Positions 33,345-45,739 are shown, numbered from the stretch's first letter. The stretch is 64,000 bases of DNA from Linum tenue (GCA_946122785.1 CAMGYJ010000005.1:87600547-87664546); one strand, 5' to 3'. The notes: generated by a model from the letters alone, not told the origin. Numbers and translations: made by a program.

Positions 33345-34937
33345 TGATTCGGGCTCAAATGTACACATTTTACCCCTCATTTCTTATTCGTTTAGCTTAG
33401 TATTTCATTGTTCCTCGACATATTTCACGCTAGGTTGTGCTTGTTTTGATACATTTCAGGTCCTAGCACGTGTGGAAGGGCCGAGGACGAGTTTTGAGAT
33501 ATTTGGAGGTCAAAAAGCGCGAAAACCGAAGAAAAGTCTGAAGTCAATTGAAGGCGTTCAAGGAACAGCCGCAGTTCACGGCCGGACGAGGCAGTTCATG
33601 GTCTCCTAAGACCGTGAACTTTGACCAAAAACCGTGAACACTGAGGCGTCCAGCGAGGTTCCTGAAGTTACTGATGACAAGGCAGTTCACGGTATCTAAG
33701 ATCGTGAACTGTAGCCATTGACCGTGAACCCAGGACAGTCAAGCGGTGCATTTTGGATGACGCTGAGTTCACGCACGCGTTTAGGTGTTCGTGAATCCAG
33801 GACAGTCAAACCGTGAACTGGCCAACGCGTCCATGAATTGGTCACTTTCGGCCGAATATGAATATAACAGCGGGGAGAGAGAAAGGGGAGCTGGTTTTTG
33901 GAGAAGAAACACTTTCTTTCTCTAGGGTTTCAACCTAAACACCAAAGGGGAGTTCTAGTGAGAGAGAGAGAGACTGCTAGAGTGATCTTGGCCCATCATT
34001 GGATGCTTGGGTGGAAGATTCAAGCCTAGAAGAAGAAGAAGATCCTGAGCTCAAAATTATAATCCCTCTCTCTCTCTAGAAACTCACTCTTTTCTCTTGG
34101 GTGTTGTAGAATCCTAACTAATACCTTGTAATTACTTGTTTAGATTGAATGATTGTCATTGGGTAGTGTTTAATTCAAGGATGAGGTATTATTCATGTCG
34201 ATTGTGCATGCTTGTGCTTAGCAACTTAGGGGTTGTGCATATTTTGTGCTTAGCATCCTAAGGATTGTGCATAATTGTGCTTAGCACCCCCTAAGTTTGT
34301 GCATTTAGGTGCTAGTAATCTAATTTGCCACCTTAGCCTAGTTTAGAGAGGAAAATCCCCCTTTCAAGGGAGATTCAAGCGAGTTGTTTTTCCATCCGCT
34401 TTCTAAGCCACCTAAACTAGGTTGAGTTAGGGCAGCCCTCAATATTGAATTGAACAAGTCGATCAATCGTGGTTAAACCGTCCGACCTTAGATTTGAGTG
34501 AGGGAGTAAATCGATTACCGATTGTCTAAACCGAGAGGGTCGAGTGACATGGCCTTTCATTCTCACCTCGGTTTAGCAATTGAGACTGTGGTCTCCGACC
34601 ACATACGCTTTCCTCTGCGGTTCACGATTAACGTGCCCAAGGCAATCGTTTCAATCCAACGAGTCATGGTAGATAGTTAGGGGGAAGCGATTCCTGGGTG
34701 AAGCTCCCTTAGTTAGACTTTTCCTTTATTTACTTTTCTTTGCTTGGTTAGTTTGTAGTTCCAATAAACCTAAACCCTAAAGTTGATTTCTAGATAACAA
34801 CTTAAGCAATCGAAGTAGGGGTACATGGACCGGCCCAGGTTGACAATTTAAATACTTTCTCTATACTGCACCCGGCTAGAGTTTAAAAACTTGGGCTCTA
34901 GTTGGGATTAATTTGTGGTGTAGTTTAGTGTGAGTCA
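33345..34937 (+). repeat. 3' LTR of element C
   Basis: 1,593 bp, TGATTCGGGCTCAAATG...GTGTGAGTCA. Near-identical to the 5' LTR over long stretches with scattered substitutions, small indels and a rearranged stretch near 33790, so the insertion is not very recent. Confidence 0.95.
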
Positions 34938-34942
34938 GTAAT

Positions 34943-35450
34943 TGATAATGTGAGTGTCCTTTCTTGTTGGCTAGGCTCATTGGTTACTTTTTTCTCGAAG
35001 AAGCAAGACTTATGAAGTCGTATTCTCATTGTACTATTTGAATGCTCTTTTGCTTGAATGTTGCAAGCAAAATGTTGGGTATGATAGTGACATGATTCTA
35101 CAAGTAGCCTTATGTCATATCCTCGTTACACCCTTTAACTATTGAATCTCATAATTTTTGGACACCAGTGGGGTGTTTGTACTCTCAACTCTAGCGAAGT
35201 GCACACACTCTCGGCACAAGCGGGATGCTCAAACTCTCAACACCAGTAGGGTGTTTATTGTCACTCAACATTAGTGGGGTGTTTAAACTTTCAACACCAG
35301 TGGGGTGCTCATATTTGCTTAGCATGGCATTCTCATGGTTTAACTTGAAAGCACGTAATAAATTTTTTGGTTTATAGAGAAAACAAGTTTATTTTAAAGG
35401 ATGTTTAATTATTTGGAAAGAAAAACATTTGATGCAAACTTCTAATTCGA
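34943..35450. other. Right flank of element C with a degenerate minisatellite
   Basis: Continuous with 27080-28307 before insertion. Six imperfect units of about 25-28 bp built on CACCAGTGGGGTGTTT...CTCTCAA lie at 35162-35313. No gene. Confidence 0.6.
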
Positions 35451-36573
35451 GATAGATAGTAGTTACAAAATGTCCCAAACAAATAGAAACATGAACAATC
35501 CTTTATTCCTCATGATGAAAAAAAAATGTGATACAACTCTTAACATGGCAAAGTGTCAACAACCATGACTCGAGCTTCGCTTTGCGGCTTGCCTAATGGC
35601 TTCTATGATTGGCTTGCTGGTTGTGGTTGACATTTGGACAACTTGGTTCTTCATCAAATCTCTTACAAAATGTCCAAGAGCATGTTGGCTTTGATCTTTG
35701 ATTTCTTCTAGTATTGTGAGCCTTCTTTTGATGTCACCCAATTTCTTCTGGAATTTCTCCAATAAAGAGCACAATCTTAGATATGATACTTAAGGGTTGA
35801 CTTTATCCTTGTGATTGAGCAATTTTAAGGAACCTTTACCAATTCATTTTGGTTTCTAGTTAATTAACAAAAATTATATGTTATGCTTATGGTAAATGAT
35901 ATTCATACACAAATGCAAAAATGGTTTTCTAATGGATGCATGTGCATTTTGTAAAATTGTTTTTATGATATAAGTGAATGGATGAAATTAATGAGAGAAT
36001 GCTAGAGTTATGAATTTGAATAGATTTTGTGCATACAACGAAATCATGTCACTTGTGGATAAAAAGATAAAACACACATTATCACGACATTAGAAAACAT
36101 AAACTGATCAGAAGGGAAACTTCAAGAAACAATTTCCCTATGAGGTAAATCTAGGGCTTTTGGCAGAATAACGATGTGGTTTAGATCGGCTATTGGATAA
36201 ACATTTAGACAATTTTGGGTTACATCTAAATTGACTATATGCTGGGTAGGAGTTTGCTAGAAATTGGTTCCCAAGTTGTATCCCCCTAAAGCTATTTCAA
36301 ATTTAGTTGGATACCTCAAATCAACCTCGGATTTGAGTTCGACTTGGTTGAGAGGTTTCACGTTTCCCTTACTATTGTAGAAATCACGATACTCCTTCCA
36401 TTTTCTAAAAGGAAAAAGCTCGGGTATAGAGCTTGTATGCTTGAATGAAGAAATATTAATATGAAATATGTAAATGTGCAAATAATAAAATAAACACCCA
36501 AAAGAAGGTAAAAAAAACTTTATCGATTTAGTAATGTAACTCGACTCTCAAATGTCCCCAGCAAAGTCGCCAC
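35450..36573 (-). mobile_element. 5' interior of an antisense Tat/Ogre-like gypsy element
   Basis: Lies directly downstream, in minus sense, of the LTR at 36574-38853 and its PBS. Two minus-strand frames occur: 36481-36257 (74 codons, ...FPFRKWKEYRDFYNS...) and 35774-35556 (72 codons, MCSLLEKFQKKLGDIKRRL..., probably helical). Neither is a family I recognise; they would be 5' leader or gag-region remnants. No pol is present. Confidence 0.45.
36555..36572 (-). other. Primer binding site, antisense gypsy element
   Basis: On the minus strand TGGCGACTTTGCTGGGGA follows the LTR end ...TTGAGACA by one base. This is a common PBS form in plant Tat/Ogre-type gypsy elements. Confidence 0.8.
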
Positions 36574-38853
36574 TGTCTCAACCGCCCCTCGAGATCAGTG
36601 ATTCTTCGCGCGTTTTTCGGAATCACCATCGATCTTAATTGTGGTGGATCATACACTTTTTTATCCGGTTCCAAGCTTAGGGTCACAATCGGGACCTAGT
36701 CTGCAAAATTTTAGAGTTATGGGCTCGGGAGTACGATTATGTGTGGGGAACTGTATTCACACCCCACAACGCCCAAAATCGGTACTACTTAAATTTATAA
36801 GTTTCTTTTAATGGTTGGGTGTATTACAATTTGTGCATTATATACATAGTTAATTATGTGATTCGATTAATTATATGTTTGTTATTAATGTTTGATCATA
36901 TGTCTATTGACGCCATTCTCAAAATTAAAGTAAGAGTTTTTGGTTAGTTGGACTCAAACCTATTGGTTGCCTATGTACCCGAGTAGTCAGGATCAAATTC
37001 CACATAGTTCGATCAAGTTGATATTTTTTTTAAGAAGTGATATTAACACGATCTATTGGTCGTGGCTAAGATGATAATTTGAGTTGTTAGACAATGCGTT
37101 TATGATGTTTCAATTTATTGAGTGAATGTTTGATTATCTTTGAAGAAATTTCATCGAGAACGACAATCATGGCCTATTGACCAAAATTTTGTATTAAGGA
37201 GATTTTCTAGGTAAAACACGTATGTTTATGAAAACTAGAATCCCAAATAAGGGTATTTGTCAAGGTTTTCAATATTTCGGAATATTTATGGAGTAATGGC
37301 AAGTTGGCAACACTTTCAAAAAAGAAAAGTCTTCTAATATACATTTTGTGAATCTAAGCTTAATAAAATAAAATTAAACAAACGGATTAATATGTTGAGA
37401 AATAGGCAGTAGCTTAAGCGGTCTGTGTGTTTATTGGGATATAGAACTTTTATTTAGATTTTTGGGTTTTGGTTTTAGGATTGGAGGAAGGATTAAAGGC
37501 GGTCGCCGGCAATGATCCCTTGTGACGGAGGCGACGAATACAGGGAAACCCTCTTTGTGGTAAGATCTTTTATGGATTTCAGTTTTCCTTTTACAATTTA
37601 GGATTCTAATTGGAGTTTTGTGTTTTTTTCTCTGGGATCTAGCCGAGTAAGAAGACAAAAGTCATTGGAAGATAAGTCGAAGGAAGGCTTTCATCGACAG
37701 CTTTGGTTTATGTAAGTTTTGGGATTAATATGGGGGTTTTGTAAATGTGGGATGTGAATTGGGGTTGTTTTGAAACTGGATTGTGGATGTATGATATGAG
37801 TTCTGATATGACAGGAAGGGGGGCACTTGGTTAAGATACTCTAAAGTACTTTTTTAGTTGAATGGGAGTCTTGCTTTAAATTTTGAGTTTACTTTGCAAA
37901 AATGATAGAAATGAAATGAGTGATTAATTGATATCGATGAGGATGAATGATGATGAATGATTTTATTGATTACCAACCTTATTCTTTGCGGTTGGAGGTA
38001 AATCAGATCTTTTCCCATAACTTCCAGGGGTTTGATTGTTGCTTCCTTCCTCCATTCCGTCTTTTATGTCGGTTTTTGTTGCTGGGATTGTGTTTGTAAT
38101 ATTATTTTTCTGTGTGTGTGTGTTTGAGGTAAGTGAAGTGCAGGGGAGGAGAAAAAAAGGAAGTGGAATGGAAAACCGTCTGGAAGAATAAGAAGGAAAT
38201 CCCTGTCTTCCCTTTTGATGGGGAAGGAAGATGGTCTTTTATAGGAAAAAGGCAGCTTGTTCCCCAAGCTTGCTACGACAGCGGTTCTTTGTTAAACCAA
38301 TTTTGGGTCGGTAATATTGGGTTTGGTTTGGTCAGCCCGGATTTGGGCTGGACTGTAGTTGATTAAGGCTTTGACTTTTGGTTGACTTTTGGTCGACTGG
38401 GCTTGACTGTATAGACTTTGTTGATCAGACTTTGACCCAAGTTGACATGGACTTGGATTTGACTTAGGCCTTTGTACAATTACTATTGTAAATGTTTTTA
38501 ATTATTATTTGATGAGAATTTTGACAAATAAAGTCTTATTTTGTTATTCTTCTTTCATCAGTCCAAAATTGAAGCCCATCCTCACGCATCGAATTAAATC
38601 AACTCTATTGAAATGATTAATGAGAATTCGGTACCTAAATTTCAATCTCAACAAACCATTATGACATTGAGTTGACCATGCCCAATGTAACCTTGAACAA
38701 AACAGACCTTCTTAGATTTGCTATTGCCAATCTCATTGGGTCAATATAAACACTCACAAATTTACATTAATTTAGATATTTAGATAAAGGGTGATTAAGA
38801 TTCTCAATGGTCAACCTCAAACAAATTTACCTGGACAAAATGAGGTGTCTACA
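36574..38853 (-). repeat. 5' LTR of an antisense Tat/Ogre-like gypsy element, 2,280 bp
   Basis: On the minus strand it begins TGTAGACACCTCATTTTGTC at 38853, the characteristic start of a large class of plant gypsy LTRs, and ends GGGGCGGTTGAGACA at 36574, then the PBS. A TATA box TATAAAAG (minus) is at 38236-38243. The matching 3' LTR is not in the window. Confidence 0.8.
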
Positions 38854-39157
38854 CTAGGATCCTCACTTTCTTCTTCAACAACGATCTCCTCGTCACTCTC
38901 GAATTTGTCTGGCACGACAACCTTGTCCAGGTCCTCCTCCGCAGCCAGTCTCGCTTTTATTGCTTTCCCGAATTGACAAAGAGTCCTTCAAGCTCGTGAT
39001 CCAAACGCAATAAATAAGATGACTGGCTATGGGACATGCACTACCTGCCATAGCAATGTAGAAAAACTTGTGACATTCAAAGGTGGGATAAAATTAAAAT
39101 ACATAAAAGAAAGCTACAGTAACATATTTTCACTTTTCTTAATAACGTAGCCATATA
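38854..39157 (-). mobile_element. 5' interior fragment of an antisense Athila-like element
   Basis: Between the PBS at 39158-39175 and the right end of the Tat-like LTR. A minus-strand frame near 38970-38855 reads GKAIKARLAAEEDLDKVV and continues acidic (DEEIVVEEESED). It could be the start of gag or a captured sequence; I cannot tell. Confidence 0.4.
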
Positions 39158-39175
39158 TCCCCCAGAACGGCGCCA
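39158..39175 (-). other. Primer binding site, antisense Athila-like element
   Basis: Minus strand TGGCGCCGTTCTGGGGGA, a variant of the Athila PBS, six bases from the LTR end GAGTCA at 39182. Confidence 0.85.
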
Positions 39176-39181
39176 AAAACT

Positions 39182-40270
39182 TGACTCTGTTTTACTTCAA
39201 CACTAATAAGTGGCCAAGTGAAACCACAAATTAAAAAGCATTATAGCGGTGTAAAATCTTAATTTGACAACCGGGGCGCTAGATGTACCCTTACTTAGTG
39301 AAATGACTGTTATTTAGCAAGTTCTTTGTTGTAAAGTTCATTAAAATCAACGAAAGCAAGACAAGTAATTTGATTTGACTTCAGGGTTGGAAAACTCATT
39401 CGGGTATATTTCCCCTTAGTTCCAAGTTAGGGCGATATTGATTACTACCTAGTTCGTTCAACCGATATTTTTACTGCGGAGAATCCGAAATTAGTCTGGA
39501 ATCTTGACCAAAGCATTCCAAACCCTCGTGATTAAACTACACGGAGGGAGATTATCCTCAACCAGAACAGAATATCAAGGTAATATGGTAAGATTCCCTC
39601 TACCGAATGGAAATCCGATACAAAATAGTGAATCGACTCACTATTTGCGCAATTGATTTACTACTATCGATTGAAGGTACTCTATCAACCTAATCAGGTA
39701 TTCTCTCTCATAGGTTAAAGTAATTATTGGCAAATTTGATCAAAATTCAACAATTACGTGGATAAACTTCAATCAGATAACTAATATCAAGTTTTACAAA
39801 CCAATTATCAATCACAATCGACCATAACACACAGATCTAGGGTTTTACATACCTGAGTGATGAAGTGTACTACTCCATAGATCTAGAAAATAAAGCCATG
39901 GATGAAGTAGATCTGCTTGTGTGGATGATCCGGATCTACTTCCTTGTTGTTGATCGACGCTCCAGAGGAACAGATCTGAGTTCCAAGGTTGGAAGGATGC
40001 CCAAATTCAGCTACTAGAGGCAATTCTCTGCCACTTTCTCTGAATTCTCTCTCTAGTATGTCCACCCCGGATCTGGATACGGAAATGTGTGTTTACATTA
40101 TTCCTGAAACTTAGCCGAGTTTGGTGACCGAATTTCTTGCTCCAGGCTGAGTTTTGTGCAAACACGACCATCTTTATGGTAAAACTTGGTCTTGGCCAAG
40201 GGAAAACTTGACCGAGTTTTTGTGCTCGATAATGGAAACTCGGGAATCGATTTGCAGATCATCTAGGCAC
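39182..40270 (-). repeat. 5' LTR of an antisense Athila-like element, truncated
   Basis: Read on the minus strand it ends ...GTAAAACAGAGTCA at 39182. Upstream it has GGGTACATCTAGCGCC and GGTTGTCAAATTAAG, matching the R/U5 end of LTRs A, C and E. Its U3 part (40230-40090) carries repeated ACTCGGTCAAG/ACTCGGCTAAG words instead of CACGGTC. The start (TG) is not found; it is cut near 40270 by a plus-strand LTR piece. Confidence 0.7.
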
Positions 40271-40603
40271 GTTTACATTGCATAGGAGCAAGAAGGAGAG
40301 AAAAGCATAGGTCACGGCCACACCAAGGCCTTGACTAGGGCGTGACCATGTTTGCAGCCATGAACAATAGTCACGAACTTCAGCAAGCAGCCAACAAGAG
40401 TGCAGAAAGTCTCGATACCCTTGAGCCCATGATCTTCACCAGAAACTGTATAAATATCCCCTTTTTTGCTATTGATGAGGGAAATCCCACCTAGACTGAG
40501 AAATTAGAGTTGTTGGGTAGGTTTTACAGAGAGAGATAGAGAAACACCTTGAGAGAGCTTGGTAAAGGTTAAATCCATCCAAGGATCAAGGAGAAGGTGC
40601 AGT
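40271..40603 (+). repeat. Plus-strand Athila LTR fragment (U3 end, TATA, R)
   Basis: GTCACGGCC...GGCGTGACC and ATAGTCACGAAC words precede TATAAATA (40449-40456), then an AGAGAGAGATAGAGAAACACC leader-like stretch as in LTRs A and C. It is cut on the left by the antisense LTR and on the right by the start of LTR B. Confidence 0.55.
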
Positions 40604-41945
40604 TGATAACACTGCATTTGTACATGTTTTTCCCTTCATTTCTTGATTGTTTTGGCTTGGATTTGTATGTTCCTTAGCCTATATTATGCTAGTTTGTGTT
40701 TATGTGTGTTTTTTCAGATCCAAGAACGTAAATGGAGGCTTAAGAGTGGATTTCGGGACAAGGTGGAGACTAAGAACGAAAGGCAGCATCACCAGGCAGA
40801 TTACCCGGCCTAGGTTGTGATTACCCAGCCAATATCATGAAGAGGAGCCCAAGATAATTACTGGAGGTTTTCCCATGTAGATCACCGGCCAGGTATTTTG
40901 GTTGCCCGGCCGAGTAACTCGAGCGGGTCATTTAACCATGCGTTGCATTTTGAAGAATCCCTAGGGTTAGTGGAGAAATACCCGTACAGGGAATATGGTT
41001 TGGGAATCTATCTTGGGTTGGTATAAAAGCGAATTTCATGTTTTTGGCTAAGGATTCGGTTTTTGAAGTCTGAAACAGTTAGTGAGAGCCCTAGAGAGAG
41101 AAAGTGATGAAAAACAAACTTGGGAAGTGATTGGAGTCGTCTAAGGTCATTGGAGCTCGATCCTTCACTCTCGGAGTGTTGATTCATCATTTGGAGATGA
41201 ATTCAGTCATTCACATGATGATTTCTACATACAGAATTGCGTTTTCCCTTCTCTTCATGCAGCAAACTCTCTTCTCATCTTGGTATAAAGAACCCTAGTC
41301 GTGTATGTTAGGAATGATTGTATGAACCCATTTCATGGATGATTGATTATCTTATATTCAGTTGAGGAATTATTCAGAATTGCATGCGTCCTTATCAAAT
41401 TCTTGTGATTCCTGCTTTAACCTAGATGATAATTACTGGATAGGTTAAAAGAGAAACCTTAATTGGAAGTAGTGAATCGACTGCTTTAGTCGAGAAGTCG
41501 ATTCATTGCTCTGTACTTGAATTAAAATCCAGTAGAAGAAGTTTTGTGTGTTAGTGCCTCGGTTAGCCTATTCCAATGGAGATTAATTGCCCGTCGGGTA
41601 GTCAAACCGAGAGGTTCTGGAGTTTTTTATTCGAGACTCCAGACTTATCAAGAACTTTCCGCCATATAACTATCAATCGAAATGAACTTGGGGAATTACA
41701 ATCTGACTTAACTGCAGACTAGGGGGATACATACCTGGGTGACATTTCTCATTCTTAAAAACCAAGCATTTACTTGCTTTCTTCCTGCTTTTACTTCCAA
41801 TCAACTTCACCAGAATTTGACCACTAAATAATAGAATTTCACTGAGTAACCAGTACACATAGGATCCAGGTTGACATTTAGAACCTGAACCACTATACTA
41901 CATTCCTAGATTACGATTATACTTGGTTGTAATTTAGTTGTTCTG
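40604..41945 (+). repeat. 5' LTR of element B
   Basis: Starts TGATAACACTGCATTTGTAC, like the TGATTCGGGCTCAAATGTAC of its relatives. U3 holds TTACCCGGCC, TTACCCAGCC, TCACCGGCC and TTGCCCGGCC words (40800-40915), then TATAAAAG at 41022-41029. The 3' end is not clean; homology stops near 41945 and gag follows at once. Confidence 0.8.
40795..41029 (+). promoter_or_regulatory. CCCGGCC motif array and TATA box of LTR B
   Basis: TTACCCGGCCTAGG, TTACCCAGCC, TCACCGGCCAGG, TTGCCCGGCCGAGTAA and GAGCGGGTCA lie upstream of TATAAAAG (41022-41029). The layout is that of LTR A but the motif is different. Promoter function is inferred. Confidence 0.5.
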
Positions 41946-41949
41946 GTAA

Positions 41950-44900
41950 AAGGTACCATCCCCCATCCAAGACAACGGATCTGCAGAAGGAAATCACCCA
42001 TTTTGCACAAGAGGATGATGAGACCCTCTGAGATGTCTATGAGAGAGACTCATGTCTCTTTCTAAAGTGCCACAATCACAGGTTCAGTGATGCCTTCAAG
42101 TTGGGCACTTACTATCAAGCCCTTTTTCCCAAAGACTTGTAGCTGATAGATTCTGTATAAAATAGGAATAGGTTGACTAAAACTCCCCGACTATTAAATC
42201 AATTCTTCAAGGACATGGCAGAACAGGGCTATGACTAGGGATCTACAAAGAGAAGTCGGTGAGTTCAAGGTCGTGGTGTTCATGCTGTGGAGGCTGCAGT
42301 GTCTTCCTTGAGACTGTAGTTTCTATGTTGGTTACGACGATCGACAGTAACGGACTGGTTATAGGCACATGCCAGCCCCAGCTGATGTACTATCAATGGT
42401 GCGAGAGCACAAATCATATGGTGGAGGAATGTCAGACGTTGAGAGAGTCTAACACACCTCAGGAGCTGTTGGATTTCATTAGCAATGCCAGGCACATAGA
42501 ATCCTACAGCAGCACCTATAATGAGGGGATGTACATTACAATGCATGCATTGATCACAATGCATTGATTTAAGTATCACCAAAACCAAATGACCCCTAAA
42601 CTTCTCCTAGGTGGCAATACCAACACCAAGTTGCTAGGATTTCAGGCTCCTACAGACAATCATCAACAGTAGAGGCAGCAGTACCAGCTGTGATAGGGTT
42701 AGTTCCAACAACAGCAACAACAGCCTTACCAGCCCCGACAGTGGCAGACCTTTCCAGTGCAGCAGCAGTGGCAGTTCCAGCAGCCTGGTGCCCCTTTATC
42801 GATCCCTACACAGGGCGACCCGATCTCTAAACTAAGAGCCATAGTGAGCGCTCTCGCAAACAACAACACTAAGAAGTTCAGCAAGATGGATCAATTCATA
42901 GAACTGACCGCAGGGAAGTTCATGGAACTTGAAGATGGATAGAGAACCTTGAAGTGGGGCAAAGGAACCAACAAGCTATTTTGCAGGATATCCAAACCCT
43001 AACCAGGAGTGTGTCTCAATCAGTGGCAGTCAGAGCTCGAGGTACCTTACCTGCCGACACCACACCAAATTGCAGAGACTCGCAAGCCCACTTCAAGGCC
43101 ATTACAACCAGATGTGGGAAGATGACTGTTGAGATTCCTGTCCAGACTAGACATGAAGAAGAGAGGCCTACTTCAGCACTTCCGGTAAATGAAGAAGAAA
43201 TGGAGAAGGTGAAAGGGAAGTCTGCTCCTAAGCCACAACCAGTGGCAAGGGAGTATATCCCTCAACTCCCATCCCCTACTCGGTTACATAAAAGCGACTA
43301 GAGACATAAGCTTGCCTTTGATAGAAGCGCTTTCATAGATGCCCAAGTATGCAAAATTCATGATGGACCTCCTCGCTAACAAGAGGAAGCTTGGGGAGAT
43401 GTCAACAACGATGCTCAACGAGGAATGTTCTGCCATCCTGCAGAACAAGCTACCCAAAAACTGTAAAGAGCCAGGGAGTTTCACTATCCCTTGCATCTTT
43501 GGTAGCATGCATATAGGAAAGTCCTTGGTGGGCCTAGGTGTTAGCATAAATGTCATGCCCTATAAACTATTTAAAAATCTAGACCTAGGTAAACCCGATT
43601 CTACTAGGATGAGTATTTAGTTAGTTGATAGATCTATCGTGCATCCTAGGGGAATTGCATAGGATTTGCTTATCAATGTCAGGTCATTCACTTATCCTTT
43701 TGATTTTGTGATATTTGATATTAATGAGGATGTGGATATGCCTTTTATTTTGGGTAGACCATTTCTTGCCACCGCCAAGGCACTAATTGATATTAATGAT
43801 GGAAAGTTGATATTGAGGGCAGGGGAGGAACAAGTTACTTTTTCCATTGATGCCAATCTTAAACGTTCTCCCCTGCATGATGATTTAGACTACTGTGATG
43901 TGCTTACTGATTTTGAAACCACACTCACCATCAGGAGTGTAGGTAACGATGATTCCCTTGAGCGTTGTCTTTTGTTAGGGGAACATGCATCACATGAACT
44001 GTAGTTTGAGGAGCAGCTAGCAAAGTTAGATGGAGCTGCAATCGAGGGGCGCGACATGACGTTCAAGTCGGTCCCAGCCTCACCCCATATCGACACATCT
44101 TTGGAGGAGCCACCAGAGTTGAAGCTTAAGGCCCTCCATGCTCACCTAGAGTATGCATTTATCCAGGAGCGGAACAAGCTCTCAGTAAACATTAGCTCAG
44201 AATTGACCCCCTAGCGAAAGAGCATTCTAGTGGCCTTGTTGAAGCAGTATGCACGTGCTATGGCTTGGAAGATCACGAACATCAGGGGGATCGGTCCTTC
44301 TTTCTGTTCCCATAGGATTTGATGAATGATGATGCCAGGCTAGTCAGACAGCCGCAAAAGAGGTTGTCTCCCAATCTGGAGGTTGTGGTTCGCACCAAGA
44401 TTATCGAGCTGATGGACGCAAAATAATCTTTGCGATCTCTGATAGATAGTTGGCCAGCTCCACTTAGATGGTCTCATAGAAAGGTGGGATGACTGTCATC
44501 CCCAATGAGAAGAATGAGTTGATCCCGATACAAATAGTGTTTGGGCGACATGTCTGCATCGTCTATCGTCGCCTGAATGACATCACTAGGAAGGAAAACT
44601 TCCTGCTCTCGTTCATTGATCAGATGATTGAGAGGCTGGCGGGACAAGAGTTTAACTGTTGCCTGGATGGCATGTTTGGGTACTACCAGATCTCGATAGT
44701 ACCAGAGGATCAGTAGAAGACTACTTTCACATGTCCCTTTGCACGTTAGTGCGACTGATGCCAACGGTCAGGTAACATTTTGTCCCGTGATAAGATGCCG
44801 CAAATTTTTTCATTACTTGTGAGATATTTGATGTTTGTGGCATCGACTTCATGGGTCCCTTTCCTCCTTCATTCGGTAATCTATGCATATTAGCTGTTGT

Positions 44901-45716
44901 GAACTACGTCTCAAGGTGGGCAGAAGTATAGACCATGGCCACCAATGATGCAAGAAGTGTGTGCTTGTTTCTGAAGCAACTCGTTTTCCAATTTGGGACA
45001 CCTCGAGCCATCATAAGAAATAGAGGAACCCATTTCCAGGGGCAATTCACTAAACTCCTCTCTCACTGTGATGTTAAGAATAAGGTATCCACGGCTTACC
45101 ATCCTCAAATGAATGGTCAAGCCGGGCTGAAAAACCGAGAATTGACGAGGATAATCGAAAAGGCGGTGGATCAATCCTGCAAGGATTGGTCTACCAAGCT
45201 CGATGATGCTCTTTGGACATATAGGATAGTCTACAAGACGCCGATTGGTACTTCCCTCTATCGGCTTGCCAATTGCCCGTCGAGCTGAGCACAAGACCTT
45301 TTGGACCCTTAATCTGCTCAACCTTGATCTTAGTCTTGCAGGTACTGAGAGAAAGAGGCAGATGGTGGATTTGGAGGACTAGCGCTAGCACGCCTACAAG
45401 AATACTCGTCTATATAAGAAATGGACCAAGCTTCTCCATGACGCTTGTCTGAAGGGTCCCAAGGAGTTTTAGGTTGGCGATCAAGTTCTCTTGAACAACT
45501 CGTGCCTGAAACCTTTTCCGGGAAAGCTGCGCTCCAGATGGTGAGGACCGTTTACAGTCGCACAGGTGTTTCCCTATGGCACCATTGAGATTATCAATCC
45601 GCAGACTAAGCCCTTCAAGGTGAATGGGCATCTCCTCAAGCTATATCTGGGAGGTGATGTAGAACGCACGGAGTTGGTGGTCAAACTTGTGGAACCCTTA
45701 GTTTTGCTTGCTGCGT
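41950..45716 (+). pseudogene. Element B gag-protease-RT-integrase pseudogene, with large deletion
   Basis: Gag reads KCHNHRFSDAFKLGTYYQAL, then a zinc knuckle WCESTNHMVEEC whose first Cys is lost, then SKLRAIVSALANNNTKKFSK. Pre-protease MLNEECSAILQNKLP (43408-43455), protease LVGLGVSINVMP, where the catalytic Asp of DLGAS is replaced by Gly, and ILGRPFLATAKALIDI. RT begins VCIVYRRLNDITRKENF (44550-44600) and stops in GMFGYYQISIVPEDQ (44712). The next recognisable part is integrase, [11 protein letters not shown] (44840-44872) in one frame and TPRAIIRNRGTHFQ (45000-45040; the second Asp is Asn), then QMNGQAGLKNREL, where the catalytic Glu is Gly. About 1.3 kb present in element A is missing. 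Dead. Confidence 0.88.
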
Positions 45717-45739
45717 AAGGTAAAGTGAACTTGGCTTTT

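Larger units (their letters stand above)
28313..34937 (+). mobile_element. Complete non-autonomous Athila-type element C
   Basis: 6,625 bp with 5' LTR 28313-29896, PBS 29903-29920, 3' PPT ending at 33344, 3' LTR 33345-34937 and an exact 5-bp target duplication GTAAT (28308-28312 and 34938-34942). The 3.4-kb interior has no protease, RT, RNase H or integrase. It keeps a leader, one acidic ORF, GTGGGAGGCAATGC (31350-31363, like the GGGAGGCAACCC of A), the CATTGAGGGCAATG/G-tract and the conserved non-coding block shared with A. It therefore depended on proteins of a related element. Confidence 0.95.

Noticed and set aside
35162..35313. Regularly spaced repeats suggesting a CRISPR-like array
   Set aside because: Units are imperfect and contiguous with no spacers, and the DNA is plant nuclear; it is a minisatellite.
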